DNA of 64,000 nt, taken from Silene conica. Its lineage: Eukaryota; Streptophyta; Magnoliopsida; Caryophyllales; Caryophyllaceae. The position numbers and the translations under genes were made by a program. Location: NCBI GenBank assembly GCA_029255685.2, contig CM055311.2, positions 56,689,048 through 56,753,047 on the forward strand, in the 5' to 3' direction. Shown piece after piece: positions 48,825-60,720 of the stretch; positions within the stretch are counted from its first letter, which is position 1, and the number at the start of each line of letters is the position of its first letter. Below the pieces are notes generated by a model that was not told the origin of the DNA, searched no databases, and saw nothing but the letters and a program-made list of their open reading frames with translations.

Positions 48825-50401
48825 TGATGCGCGCGATTTAGTCGTCGGTTCTCAGGCATCAAACACATTTATAAAAACCCAAATTAGTAGTATAATAGGG
48901 GTTATCGTTCGCGAAGACGGTGGGGATAGTTGTATAGTTACGTTCTAATTTAAGCAAGAGTCGGGGTAATAGGTTTGCGATTGAAAAGACTAATTAACTA
49001 CTAAAGAACTACTAATGCAAATGAATTGAGATGAAATAGATGATTAAGGGAACTAGGGTGTCGGGGGTTAATAGGGTAGTCGATGTCAAACAAGCATAGG
49101 GGTAGGTGGTCTCATCTAAGTTAGGTCTAGGTCCGTCTCGTCTTTCGATTTGACTAACCTAAGGTCGAGTCCTATTCTAGCTTTCGCTACAAACAAGGTC
49201 AACCTAACATATACACATGCCTATGAAGGTCCTAGACTATCGTCTAAGGCAAACAACAATGAGAATCATGCCCAACCGTCGTTGAGGCATTTCATCAAAC
49301 ATCTAGCATGCATACATTGAAAACATAACAAAAATGAACCCTAAACCCTAACCCTAAACAACAAACATCAATATCAACTACCCAAGATCCCCCCTAACCC
49401 TAGTAAAGGGACTACTCACTCATGGCAAGGGAAAACATGTGAATAAGACATAAACAAATATTAACGATCATGAACAAGTAAAGGGTAAACAATTGATTCA
49501 AAAGAAACTTAAATAAATGTAAAAACTAAGTAGAGATTAGAAGGATTATACCAATAGCAAAGGAAAAGGAGGCAACTTGGATAACAAGATGAAGAATCCT
49601 TTCAAACCCTTCAAATTATAACCCAAAATATCCTCTTACAATTGCTCAAGAACAAGATTAAGTAGATTACTAAAGAAAGATTAACAAGAATTGAAAGATT
49701 AAACTAAGATCTAAAGAGGATTAAAATGTTTAAGAGAGTTTTTTGTGTCTAAGTATGAACTAATGAAACAGTGAAAAACCCTAGAAATGCGTGCAAAAGT
49801 AACGTCTGAAAGTCTGATACAAGTGCGGGTTTATATAGTGCGTGAAAATCTGAAAAGCGACTCCCAGCCGGTCGACCGGCTGCCGGTCTGGGACCGGCTG
49901 AGAGTCCAAATACGAACTTCTGTTTTTTTTTTCAATTTCTTCATAGCCCAGGTACTGCCAGCCGGTGGACCGGCCGCCGGTTGTCAACCGGCTAGGGATG
50001 CGAAATCAAGGGTCTGACTTAAATCAACATAGGCAATGGTGAGGGGGTCCCAGCCGGTCAGCCGGCTGCCGGTTGGCCACCGGCTGGGGACCCAAATTCC
50101 AAGTTCTGCAAAAATCTTCAATATTCAAGGCTTAGGGGCTCCCAGCCGGCGGACCGGCTGCCGGCCGACCGGCTGAGGACCCCATTTCGTCATTTCAGCT
50201 ATTTTCCTCCTATTTTGCCTTGATTACATCACATTTTGCTCCCGTTTCTTCATTCCCGCGTCAAGTCCTACATCATGGCAACAAACATGTAGAAGAGAGA
50301 TATCGAGTACAAAAAGGGGCGAAATCGTGCCAAACGGGGGTGAAACGGGATCGAAACAAAAGGAAAACAAGAGAAAATAATGACCAAATTTGGGCTCATC
50401 A
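48825..50401 (-). mobile_element. Element H, 3' LTR (Tat/Athila-like, reversed, 1577 bp)
   Basis: Minus strand starts TGATGAGCCCAAATTTGG and ends CGCGCGCATCA. A TATA box is at 49831-49837 (minus strand TATATAA). GC-rich palindromes lie upstream of it. The adjoining polypurine tract and CTCGAGGACGAGTAAG sequence are typical of Tat/Athila elements, as far as I recognise. Confidence 0.78.
49855..50185 (-). repeat. GC-rich palindrome array in element H LTR
   Basis: Four blocks of CCAGCCGGTCGACCGGCTG type, each bounded by CTCCCAGCC or TGCCAGCC and its complement. They are strikingly like those of the Tekay-like LTRs although the LTR is otherwise unrelated, and here they sit upstream of the TATA box. 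Confidence 0.87.
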
Positions 50402-51699
50402 GAATTCCCCACACTTAAACCTTACTCGTCCTCGAGTAAGAGATCAAGTAACTACATAACCCTTATTAAAAACAAATATACAAACTAACTAAGCTATCTA
50501 TAAGCCGAATCGGGTTTAGCTACACCCGTAGCCCTTTCAACTCACAATTTGACATTCATGAGGGAGAATGCCCTATTGCAAGGCAAGTAAGGTCTTGATA
50601 CAAAACTTTTAATGCAAACAAGTAAAAACATAACACGTATAGACAAGCAACATGCATCGGAAGAAGGAAAAGAAAACCGCTTGCCTCATTCAAGCGGGGT
50701 TTCGAAAAACAAAACAAAGGAGGTCTATAGCGGAGGATGCCGACTCAAAGTCTAACCAAGGTGTCAAACCCTTAAATCAAGCTCAAGCAACCAAGATTGA
50801 CATCACCAAAGACCAAGAAACTAATTCAAGGCGGGCAAACGGAAGTGCTAAGCTATACTTCCAAGAATGACACGACACACACATGATTCGACTCCATGCA
50901 AGACCCATAACCGATAAAAGAACCCTAAGTACCGACTCTCACGGGTGACACTCAACACACAAGGAAAGAAAGGGGGCGATTTTTGTGACAAAAAGTAACC
51001 AAAGTCATTCACCTACCTCAACTTGCGAAGCATGCCCGCAATCTAGAATGGTACTCCATCCAAAAATCAATGAAAAATGCAAATGCACATGATGAGAACA
51101 ACCATAAGGATGTAACGGGGCTTGGGTTGGGTGAAAATGGTTTGGTGCAAGCACCGTTCTGGGATTTGAGGTTCAAAAACAAGAATGATCGCCATAGTCA
51201 ACACAACACCTTATTACAACAACTAAGAAACGTCTATGCCCTAACTTTGGTTTTTGCAAAACCAAGCAAAAATTGCATAAACCCCACTTACTTTGGAAAA
51301 ATCGGACCCATCACAAACTTATACAAAGCGGTCATTATTAGAAACGCCGAACAACGTCTACACCCTAACACATGACTTGAAAATCAAATCTCATGCAAAA
51401 AATGTGTAAACCCGGTACGCGTGCAAAAACATCAAAACACCGCGTTATTGTAGCAACGGCTTTTTCTAAGTCCCCTTGATGGAAGGGACTTGTTGCTAGC
51501 CTTTTTTCTCATTCAAAACACGTATTTACATTTTTCTTTTTGGATTTTTCAAAACTTTTTCAACTTTTTTTTTCTTTGAATTTCTATTTTCTTTCTTTTT
51601 TCATTTTTTTTTCTTTTCTTTTCTTTTTCAAACTCCCAACCACCAAACAAAAACAAAGCAAAGACCACAACGGAAGAAGCCACCAACCGGCATCTAAAT
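50402..51699 (-). mobile_element. Element H, internal 3' non-coding part
   Basis: Begins (minus strand) after AAGTGTGGGGAATTC (50402-50416), the polypurine tract. It has no convincing frame; a pyrimidine-rich stretch lies at about 51530-51632. It is interrupted at 51700 by element D and resumes at 61441. Confidence 0.68.
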
Positions 51700-52206
51700 T
51701 GTAACATCCCGTATTTTCGTAAAATCTAATTCAAGCGTCTTTAAATTATTTTAAGTAATAAAATAATAATTTAATAATTTATTTCGAAAGGTTTTAATAT
51801 AATAGGTAAGATCCGTCTTAAGAACCTCAAGTCCTTAAGACGAATACAATTTGGCAAGGTTAAGTTCCCGTATCTTAAATATCCGTTCGAATGTCCGACC
51901 CGTTTAATTGACCCGGAAAGGACAGTCCATAAAACCCCCATAAACCCTTCCATCGACACAATTGCATCCCCTTCATTTCATTTCACTGTAAACATAATCC
52001 TCACAAAACCTCCATTTTATTCATCTCTTTGTGAGGAATTCTTCATCATCCGTCGATCAAATTGAGGTAACGATAACATTTCCGGAATCCTTGTTCAATT
52101 TCCAATCCATCTATCACTTCCGTTTCTCAATTCCTCCATTTCGAAAATTGGCCTGTTTTACACAAACTCCGTTTTTGTGTTCTTAAACCCGTTTTTCATG
52201 TTTGTA

Positions 52207-52263
52207 GGTGAAGGATTGGACAACCCGGACATCGATAGCTACATTGTGGAGGAAGATCTTTAG
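52207..52263 (+). other. Short conserved LTR reading frame, D 5' LTR
   Basis: GEGLDNPDIDSYIVEEDL then stop, after GGTAACG...TTTGTAG. An identical copy is at 58983-59039. Differences from A (GVGLDDPEVDSYLVEEDL) are conservative. Confidence 0.52.
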
Positions 52264-52649
52264 CCGGATAAGCTTGAAAGGTGACGATAATGAGAAACTC
52301 GGCCTTTATGTGTATATTAGCATAATTGTTGTGATTTTTGTATGGTTTCTGTTTTGGTTGTTATATTTTGATTCAAGGACTTAGTAACATGTTTAGGATG
52401 ATGTTATGATGATGAATCCATGCTTGAATCGGTTGTTATGTGTTCTTAAGCTTATTTTCAGTTTTTCTCATTTTGCGACGGATATAAGATATATTCATTT
52501 GAGGATTGTTATGGGACTTACATGCTGGTAGATTAGTAGTAATTGATGTTTGATATTGTTGTGTAAACATCACATGAATCATTGTGTAAGTTTTGGTGTC
52601 GATTGATTGAATTTTATTAGAAGGGTGAAATCCGAGTTTTGCGTTACAG

Positions 52650-53095
52650 GCTCTCTGAGCCGGTCGACCGACCGGCCGCCGGTCGACCGACCGGCCGCCG
52701 GTCGACCGACCGGCCGCCGGTCGACCGGCTGGGAGAGCGTTTGTGTGTTTTTTTTTCACATTTTTGAGATTTTGGCTTCGGACTGCCAGCCGGCCGACAG
52801 GCTGCCTGCCGACCGGCTGGTAGTCATCTTTCCTTGTATTGTGTGTTTTTGCGATAAACATAGCATAGGAGGGAGCCCAGCCGGCAGACCGGCCGCCTGC
52901 CAGCCGGCTGGGAGTGCATATGGGGATGGATACGAATTTTAGTAAAGGCTAGGGAATGGGGTTCCCAGCCGGCCGACCGGCTGCCTGCCGACCGGCTGGG
53001 AGTCCTTCTTGGTGTTCTCGGTTTTTGAAAAGAGGTATAGGCTGAGGGATCACCAGCCGGCCGACCGGCTGCCTGCCGACCGGCTGGGGACCCCT
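52650..53095 (+). repeat. GC-rich palindrome array, D 5' LTR
   Basis: Five blocks. The first contains CGGTCGACCGACCGGCCGC in three tandem copies; the 3' LTR has two. Confidence 0.92.
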
Positions 53096-53384
53096 ATAAG
53101 CCATTTTGAGTTTTTGGAAATTAAATCGTAACTTTCAAACGGTTGATCGGTTTTGATTGAAACTCGTTTTGTATGCCTTTGACATATATTTGAAGTCCCC
53201 GGTGTACGGGCAACATCATATTGGGTTCGGGAATGGAGTAAGGATAGAGACCCCCCGGTCGGGTAACCGAAAGGGAAACCGGCTCTCCCTCAACTTAGTT
53301 CTCGGGGCCAGTTAAGTGTTGATTAGAGGATAAGAAAAGTAGAACTACAGATTAGTTCATAGACTTTGGTTGATATTGTAATGA

Positions 53385-53965
53385 TGCGTATTAAGTTATG
53401 CCTTAAGCTGGCCTCTGAACTTAATACGTGAGTTGTTTGTCATATATGGGGATAGGCCTTAAGTTGGCCTCTGAGCCCTATATGTGTATGTTTGTCGTGT
53501 CTGGAACATGCCTTAAGCTGGCCTCTGAGTTCAGACATGTATGATAGTGATCGCGTCAGAATATGCCTTAAGTTGGCCTCTGAGTCTGACGAGTAGAGCA
53601 GCTGCACAACGGGATAGCTAAGGCACTGACACCTTGCCCGGAGTGCAGATGTTTGGTGCTAGAACATGCCTTAAGCTGGCCTCTGAGTTTAGTACCTTGT
53701 GATGTGGTGAAGGGACATGCCTTAAGCTGGCCTCTGAGTCCTTTACTTTTGGATGCTAGTCTATGCCTTAAGTTGGCCGCTGAGTCTAGTGTCTTGCTGA
53801 TTGGCAGGTCCATGCCTTAAGTTGGCCTCTGAGTCCTTGCTTGCTGAATGATTTGGTGTTTAGGTTATGTCTTAAGCTGACCGCTGAACCTTTACACTTG
53901 CTAAACGATTTGGTATTAGGTTATGTCTTAAGTTGACCGCTGAACCTTTTACTTGCTGATCCTAT
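53385..53965 (+). repeat. Hairpin array with covarying arms, D 5' LTR
   Basis: About ten units with core ATGCCTTAAGYTGGCCTCTG. Arms: CGTATTAAGTT with AACTTAATACG, TGTCTGGAAC with GTTCAGACA, GTCAGA with TCTGAC. Confidence 0.92.
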
Positions 53966-54681
53966 CTGCTTGCCTTGAGTTGGTATGTGTCAGATATAGA
54001 CATGGTTAATGATGAGTAAATGTATATCTGTTAAGTTGTGGTTTAATCATCCAAGGCATTGGATGACTCTTAGTTCGGTTTCATAAATAATTGGATTGAA
54101 AGACCCCCCGACTGGGTAACCAGTAGGGAAACCGGCTCTCCTTCCTATTTGTTTATGAAGTTGGTTGAGAGCCGTGCACTGTAATAGCTTGATAGTAAGA
54201 GATAAGATGATGAGATGTTTATGCTTCACATGTTGATATATGTTGGAGTGTTCTGTATTGTTTATATGTTACGTGTTGTCACAAAAGGTGGCTAGGAGAA
54301 CTCTAGCCACTCCCCACTGATTGTGGCGTACATGTTTTCATGTATGTAGGTACATGCAGGGTTGGAGATCGGGGTTGCAGGAGAGCTAGCGAGTGATGAT
54401 CCATTCATCAGTTGACTTACCCGTTTACACTTAGCTAGACTCTTAGACTTTTGTTGTTTACGCTTTGGTGCCTGTAAGGATGTTCCATCCCAGGCTGTGT
54501 ATTTATTTCATTTCCGTACTTAGAACTGCTACTTATCTATTGTTGTTTATATCAGTTCTGTTTCCAGTTTCAGTTTAAAGCTTCTCGCATGTTAGTTTAG
54601 TTTGCTAAAAAGTTTTAATTCCGCTGCAATTTTGGTACTTTTATGTGTTTATGTTTCCGCTTTCGCGAGGGGTTTTACAGT

Positions 54682-54693
54682 TGGTATCAGAGC
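54682..54693 (+). other. Primer-binding site of element D
   Basis: TGGTATCAGAGC two bases after the 5' LTR. Confidence 0.95.
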
Positions 54694-54844
54694 ATTATTG
54701 CTCCCGACGCACTCATGTGACCCCAACCTTAACTTGACCAAATAAACAAATAATGAATGAGAGATGGGTAGATCTAAGGACTTATTTTGTAGTCTATTTG
54801 TGATTGCTAATTGCTAAGCTAATCCTCATTTTCTCTTTTAAAGG

Positions 54845-56071
54845 ATGGTGAGACCTAGAGCTGCTGATAACATCGTACTGCAAGCAATTCAGCATTTGCT
54901 TGAGACTCAGAGACAGCAAGCAGAGAATGTTCCACCTCCTCCACCGCCGGGTGGCGAGACTAATCGTCCGGGTAGCTTTTCCTGGATTGCCTCTCAGATG
55001 TCCCGAAGCCATGTTAGGACCTACGGAGGCGAGGCTGACCCAGTAGCCCTCACAGAGTGGTTCAGAGAGATGGAAAAGAGCTTCACCTTGTACTCGGTCG
55101 TTAGGGAGGATAGAGTGCGTTTAGCCGCTCACTTCCTGACATTGGAGGCTGACCGTTGGTGGGCGTTGGCTGGACCTACCGCTGTTCTTGACCCGATGTT
55201 CGATTGGGAGGCTTTCAAAGACAGGCTCGAGGCGAGGTTTTACCCCAAGGAGTTGAGATCGCAGAGGTTGAAAGAATTTATGGATTTGAAGCAAGGCAAG
55301 ATGACCGTTCAGGAGTTTACTGACAAGTTCAACCAGTTAGCTCACTTTGCATCGAGATTTGTTCGTGATGAGGCTGAGAGGGTGTATTTCTACCGAGGGA
55401 AGCTAGGGCCGAGGATTGAGAGTATGGTTCGTCGTGACCCTACTTCTTTTGTGGAGGTGTATGATGATGCTATTTGGGCCGAGATTTCTATTCGTGCCAT
55501 TGATGCTGAGACTCGTGCCGCTACTTCTAGTGTGACTCCTCACCAGAGATCCGTGTACCAGGGGAAGAGACCATTCGTTCCTTCTACTTCTTCGCCTTCT
55601 TCTCAGAAGAAGCGTTTTGAGAGGTTCTCTGCTCCGGTTGCTAAGACCTTTGTTCACACCGACACATCTCCTTGTGTTTGCCACCGTTGTGGTAAACCTT
55701 CTCATCCGGGTTTTGATTGTTTCAAGAATGCTTTCAAGTGCTATACTTGCAATGGATTTGGGCACAAGTCTTATGAGTGTCCTGAGAGGAACACTGCACT
55801 TGGCAAGGCTGCCACTGCTGCTGCAGCAACTAAGGGAGGAAAGCCGAAAGGGAAGATTTTTGTGATGACTAGGGCTGAGGCAGAGGCTCATCCAGACATT
55901 GTTGCCGGTATATTTTCTGTTCTTGGCGCTGAGTGCCTTATTTTATTCGATACTGGAGCTTCTTTGTCATTTATATCGACTCAGTTCGCCGACCGTCTAA
56001 CTCTTGAGTCTTCATTGGTTGAGGAGACTTCTATTTCCGTACCTTCAGTGAGTATCTTGACACCTGTGTAG
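54845..56071 (+). CDS. Element D Gag with truncated protease
   Basis: 408-residue open frame from ATG 54845 (MVRPRAADN). Its N terminus lies at the same place as in A and B, next to a pyrimidine-rich AG that could be a splice acceptor. Proline-rich segment about residues 35-40, Gag domain about 50-200 ([21 protein letters not shown]), two CX2CX4HX4C knuckles at about 279-312 ([28 protein letters not shown]), protease catalytic DTGAS at about 365-369. The frame then crosses a deletion junction at about 56036-56046 and ends after an unrelated short tail (SILTPV). Gag may still be functional. The protease lacks its C-terminal half and should be inactive. Confidence 0.9.
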   Translation: MVRPRAADNIVLQAIQHLLETQRQQAENVPPPPPPGGETNRPGSFSWIASQMSRSHVRTYGGEADPVALTEWFREMEKSFTLYSVVREDRVRLAAHFLTLEADRWWALAGPTAVLDPMFDWEAFKDRLEARFYPKELRSQRLKEFMDLKQGKMTVQEFTDKFNQLAHFASRFVRDEAERVYFYRGKLGPRIESMVRRDPTSFVEVYDDAIWAEISIRAIDAETRAATSSVTPHQRSVYQGKRPFVPSTSSPSSQKKRFERFSAPVAKTFVHTDTSPCVCHRCGKPSHPGFDCFKNAFKCYTCNGFGHKSYECPERNTALGKAATAAAATKGGKPKGKIFVMTRAEAEAHPDIVAGIFSVLGAECLILFDTGASLSFISTQFADRLTLESSLVEETSISVPSVSILTPV

Positions 56072-58410
56072 TGGTTTTCATTGATGACATCTTGATATAT
56101 TCGAAGACCGATGAGGAACATGCTGAGCATCTTCGATTGATTCTAGGGATTCTGCGCAGACAGAAATGGTTCGCAAAGTTTTCGAAGTGTGAATTTTGGC
56201 TCTCGAAGGTTGCCTTTTTAGGACATGTGATATCCAGCGAGGGTGTGATGGTAGATCCCGCGAAGATAGAGGTTGTGGTTGATTGGGAGAGTCCCAAGGA
56301 TGTTGGAGAGATCCGTAGCTTTTTGGGTTTGGCTGCTTATTATCGTAGATTCGTTGAGGATTTCTCTAGATTAGCTCGCCCGATGACTCAGTTGCTGAAG
56401 AAAGAAGCCAAATTTGTGTGGACCGACAAGTGTGAGAGTTCTTTCCAGGAGTTGAAGACCAGATTGACTTCCGCCCCCGTGTTAGCTTTGCCAGAGATCG
56501 GAGTGGATTTTGATGTGTATTGTGATGCTTCGATGTTAGGGCTTGGATGCGTACTGATGCAGAGTGGTAATGTGATAGCCTATTCATCTAGACAGTTGAG
56601 AGTTCATGAGGTGAACTATCCGACACATGACTTGGAGTTGGCCGCAGTCGTTCATGCTTTGAAGATGTGGCGTCATTACCTGATTGGATCCCATTGCCGT
56701 ATTTTCACAGATCATAAGAGTCTTAAGTACATTTTTACTCAGAAAGACCTTAACATGAGACAGAGACGTTGGCTAGAGTTGGTGAAAGATTATGACATTG
56801 AGTTGTTATATCATGAGGGAAAAGCCAATGTAGTTGCTGATGCGCTTAGCCGCAAGACTTCTCACTCGATGAGTGCCATGAGGGTATTGCCCGATGAGTT
56901 GTGTTCCGAGTTCCGGAAGCTGAGATTAGAGATGGTGGGTAGTGGATTTGATTGGTTAGCTGCTATGACTGCCGAGCCGTCTTTATATTGGGAGATTCGC
57001 CAGAGTTTGCCTTCAGATGCCGATTTCAAGAAGTTCGAGGCTAAGATTTCGAGTGGTGTTGCACCTGACTTGGTGATTGATGCTGATGGTTTCCTTAGGT
57101 TCCGTGGGAGGATGTATGTTCCTGATGTGCCAAATTTGAGGAAGAAGGTTCTTGATGAGGCTCATTTGTCACCATATTCTGTTCATCCAGGAGGAGAGAA
57201 GATGCACAAAGATTTGAGGCTTATGTTTTGGTGGCCTGGTATGAAGAAGGAGATTTTGGATTATGTTAGTAGGTGCTTGACTTGTCAACAAGTCAAGATA
57301 GAGCATAGGAGACCTGGTGGTTTGCTACAGCCGCTTCCCGTTCCTCAGTGGAAGTGGGAGTGTATATCTATGGACTTCGTTACAGCATTGCCTAAGACAG
57401 TTGGAGGCAAGGATGCGATTTGGGTTATTGTTGATCGTCTAACTAAGTGCGCCAGATTCGTGCCGATCAGAGAGACATGGGATATGGATCGTTTAGCTAG
57501 GGCTTATATTGCTGAGATAGTCCGATATCATGGTGTCCCGAGGGAGATAGTTTCAGATCGTGATCCGAGGTTTTGTTCCAGGTTCTGGAAGGCTTTGCAG
57601 GAGGCTATGGGTAGCCGTTTGTTGATGAGTACTACTTTTCATGCCGCGACCGATGGTCAGTCCGAGAGGACTATACAGACATTAGAGGATTTGCTCCGTG
57701 CTTGTGCCCTTGATTTTCAGAGTTCTTGGGAGCAGTGTTTGCCGTTGGTAGAGTTTTCTTACAACAACAGTTATCATGCTTCCATTGGTATGGCTCCGTA
57801 CGAGGCTCTTTATGGTAGGAAGTGCCGTAGCCCGATTTGCTGGGATCAGGCTAGTGACGTTCGTGACCTAGGACCGGACCAGTTAGCTGTTACTATTGAC
57901 CAGGTTCAGCTTATCAGAGGTAGGATGAAGGCCGCACAGGACCGGCAGAAATCCTATGCTGATGTTCGCCGTAGACCCTTAGAGTTTGAGGTGGGTGATC
58001 GAGTTTTCTTGAGGGTTTCTCCGATGAAGGGCGTCAAAAGGTTTGGAGTTAAGGGCAAGTTGAGCCCTAAGTATATTGGCCCTTTTGAGATCGTGAAGAG
58101 GATTGGTGCTGCTGCTTACCGATTGGACTTGCCTCCTAGTTTGGGCAAGGTTCATAGCGTTTTCCATGTTTCCCAGCTCCGCAGATACATTAGTGACCCG
58201 AGTCATGTTTTTCCTAGAGAGATCGAGAACTTGGAGCCGAGTCTTGCTTTCGAGGAGCGTCCAGTGAAGATCCTTGACCGTCAGGATAGGAAGCTTAGGA
58301 GCAAGGTTGTGCCGCTAGTGAAGATCCTTTGGCGTTGCGGTGATGTTGAGGAGCAGACGTGGGAGACTGAGGCATCGATGCGTATCGCGCATCCTTCTCT
58401 TTTTGATTGA
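56071..58410 (+). CDS. Element D Pol remainder: RT end, RNase H, integrase, chromodomain-like tail
   Basis: Long open frame that begins with GTG, not ATG; upstream it is open to the deletion junction and encodes RTFSEYLD of reverse transcriptase. It is one frame out from the Gag frame. Present: RT catalytic FIDD (about residues 3-6) and the RT C-terminal part ([11 protein letters not shown]), RNase H (CDAS, TDHKSL), integrase zinc domain (H...CLTCQ), DDE core (SMDF, SDRDPRF, SERTI), linker and chromodomain-like C terminus (VEEQTWE). Missing: protease end, RT fingers and much of the palm. RT should be inactive; integrase and RNase H look intact. How it would be translated is unclear. Confidence 0.9.
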   Translation: MVFIDDILIYSKTDEEHAEHLRLILGILRRQKWFAKFSKCEFWLSKVAFLGHVISSEGVMVDPAKIEVVVDWESPKDVGEIRSFLGLAAYYRRFVEDFSRLARPMTQLLKKEAKFVWTDKCESSFQELKTRLTSAPVLALPEIGVDFDVYCDASMLGLGCVLMQSGNVIAYSSRQLRVHEVNYPTHDLELAAVVHALKMWRHYLIGSHCRIFTDHKSLKYIFTQKDLNMRQRRWLELVKDYDIELLYHEGKANVVADALSRKTSHSMSAMRVLPDELCSEFRKLRLEMVGSGFDWLAAMTAEPSLYWEIRQSLPSDADFKKFEAKISSGVAPDLVIDADGFLRFRGRMYVPDVPNLRKKVLDEAHLSPYSVHPGGEKMHKDLRLMFWWPGMKKEILDYVSRCLTCQQVKIEHRRPGGLLQPLPVPQWKWECISMDFVTALPKTVGGKDAIWVIVDRLTKCARFVPIRETWDMDRLARAYIAEIVRYHGVPREIVSDRDPRFCSRFWKALQEAMGSRLLMSTTFHAATDGQSERTIQTLEDLLRACALDFQSSWEQCLPLVEFSYNNSYHASIGMAPYEALYGRKCRSPICWDQASDVRDLGPDQLAVTIDQVQLIRGRMKAAQDRQKSYADVRRRPLEFEVGDRVFLRVSPMKGVKRFGVKGKLSPKYIGPFEIVKRIGAAAYRLDLPPSLGKVHSVFHVSQLRRYISDPSHVFPREIENLEPSLAFEERPVKILDRQDRKLRSKVVPLVKILWRCGDVEEQTWETEASMRIAHPSLFD

Positions 58411-58461
58411 GGTATAGTATATAGATTTATATCCGTTCGAGTTTCGAGGACGAAACTTTTT

Positions 58462-58475
58462 GAAGTTGGGGTGAT
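58462..58475 (+). other. Polypurine tract of element D
   Basis: GAAGTTGGGGTGAT before the 3' LTR, after TTTCGAGGACGAAAC. Confidence 0.88.
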
Positions 58476-59426
58476 TGTAACATCCCGTATTTTCGTAAAA
58501 TCTAATTCAAGCGTCTTTAAATTATTTTAAGTAATAAAATAATAATTTAATAATTTATTTCGAAAGGTTTTAATATAATAGGTAAGATCCGTCTTAAGAA
58601 CCTCAAGTCCTTAAGACGAATACAATTTGGCAAGGTTAAGTTCCCGTATCTTAAATATCCGTTCGAATGTCCGACCCGTTTAATTGACCCGGAAAGGACA
58701 GTCCATAAAACCCCCATAAACCCTTCCATCGACACAATTGCATCCCCTTCATTTCATTTCACTGTAAACATAATCCTCACAAAACCTCCATTTTATTCAT
58801 CTCTTTGTGAGGAATTCTTCATCATCCGTCGATCAAATTGAGGTAACGATAACATTTCCGGAATCCTTGTTCAATTTCCAATCCATCTATCACTTCCGTT
58901 TCTCAATTCCTCCATTTCGAAAATTGGCCTGTTTTACACAAACTCCGTTTTTGTGTTCTTAAACCCGTTTTTCATGTTTGTAGGTGAAGGATTGGACAAC
59001 CCGGACATCGATAGCTACATTGTGGAGGAAGATCTTTAGCCGGATAAGCTTGAAAGGTGACGATAATGAGAAACTCGGCCTTTATGTGTATATTAGCATA
59101 ATTGTTGTGATTTTTGTATGGTTTCTGTTTTGGTTGTTATATTTTGATTCAAGGACTTAGTAACATGTTTAGGATGATGTTATGATGATGAATCCATGCT
59201 TGAATCGGTTGTTATGTGTTCTTAAGCTTATTTTCAGTTTTTCTCATTTTGCGACGGATATAAGATATATTCATTTGAGGATTGTTATGGGACTTACATG
59301 CTGGTAGATTAGTAGTAATTGATGTTTGATATTGTTGTGTAAACATCACATGAATCATTGTGTAAGTTTTGGTGTCGATTGATTGAATTTTATTAGAAGG
59401 GTGAAATCCGAGTTTTGCGTTACAGG

Positions 59427-59850
59427 CTCTCTGAGCCGGTCGACCGACCGGCCGCCGGTCGACCGACCGGCCGCCGGTCGACCGGCTGGGAGAGCGTTTG
59501 TGTGTTTTTTTTCACATTTTTGAGATTTTGGCTTCGGACTGCCAGCCGGCCGACAGGCTGCCTGCCGACCGGCTGGTAGTCATCTTTCCTTGTATTGTGT
59601 GTTTTTGCGATAAACATAGCATAGGAGGGAGCCCAGCCGGCAGACCGGCCGCCTGCCAGCCGGCTGGGAGTGCATATGGGGATGGATACGAATTTTAGTA
59701 AAGGCTAGGGAATGGGGTTCCCAGCCGGCCGACCGGCTGCCTGCCGACCGGCTGGGAGTCCTTCTTGGTGTTCTCGGTTTTTGAAAAGAGGTATAGGCTG
59801 AGGGATCACCAGCCGGCCGACCGGCTGCCTGCCGACCGGCTGGGGACCCC
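59427..59850 (+). repeat. GC-rich palindrome array, D 3' LTR
   Basis: As 52650-53095, with two instead of three copies of the first unit. Confidence 0.92.
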
Positions 59851-60144
59851 TATAAGCCATTTTGAGTTTTTGGAAATTAAATCGTAACTTTCAAACGGTT
59901 GATCGGTTTTGATTGAAACTCGTTTTGTATGCCTTTGACATATATTTGAAGTCCCCGGTGTACGGGCAACATCATATTGGGTTCGGGAATGGAGTAAGGA
60001 TAGAGACCCCCCGGTCGGGTAACCGAAAGGGAAACCGGCTCTCCCTCAACTTAGTTCTCGGGGCCAGTTAAGTGTTGATTAGAGGATAAGAAAAGTAGAA
60101 CTACAGATTAGTTCATAGACTTTGGTTGATATTGTAATGATGCG

Positions 60145-60720
60145 TATTAAGTTATGCCTTAAGCTGGCCTCTGAACTTAATACGTGAGTTGTTTGTCATA
60201 TATGGGGATAGGCCTTAAGTTGGCCTCTGAGCCCTATATGTGTATGTTTGTCGTGTCTGGAACATGCCTTAAGCTGGCCTCTGAGTTCAGACATGTATGA
60301 TAGTGATCGCGTCAGAATATGCCTTAAGTTGGCCTCTGAGTCTGACGAGTAGAGCAGCTGCACAACGGGATAGCTAAGGCACTGACACCTTGCCCGGAGT
60401 GCAGATGTTTGGTGCTAGAACATGCCTTAAGCTGGCCTCTGAGTTTAGTACCTTGTGATGTGGTGAAGGGACATGCCTTAAGCTGGCCTCTGAGTCCTTT
60501 ACTTTTGGATGCTAGTCTATGCCTTAAGTTGGCCGCTGAGTCTAGTGTCTTGCTGATTGGCAGGTCCATGCCTTAAGTTGGCCTCTGAGTCCTTGCTTGC
60601 TGAATGATTTGGTGTTTAGGTTATGTCTTAAGCTGACCGCTGAACCTTTACACTTGCTAAACGATTTGGTATTAGGTTATGTCTTAAGTTGACCGCTGAA
60701 CCTTTTACTTGCTGATCCTA
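60145..60720 (+). repeat. Hairpin array with covarying arms, D 3' LTR
   Basis: Same units and arms as 53385-53965. Confidence 0.92.

Larger units (their letters stand above)
51700..54679 (+). mobile_element. Element D, 5' LTR (2980 bp)
   Basis: TGTAACATCCCGTATTTTCG... to ...GGGGTTTTACA. Parts in order: predicted intron 52067-52207, short reading frame, palindromes, GACCCCCC motif (about 53250), hairpin array, second GACCCCCC motif (about 54101), U5 block and stem-loop. Confidence 0.95.

Noticed and set aside
51070..51375. 101-residue frame in element H
   Set aside because: Sits in the non-coding 3' region of a Tat/Athila-like element, with no recognisable domain and no sign of codon constraint.
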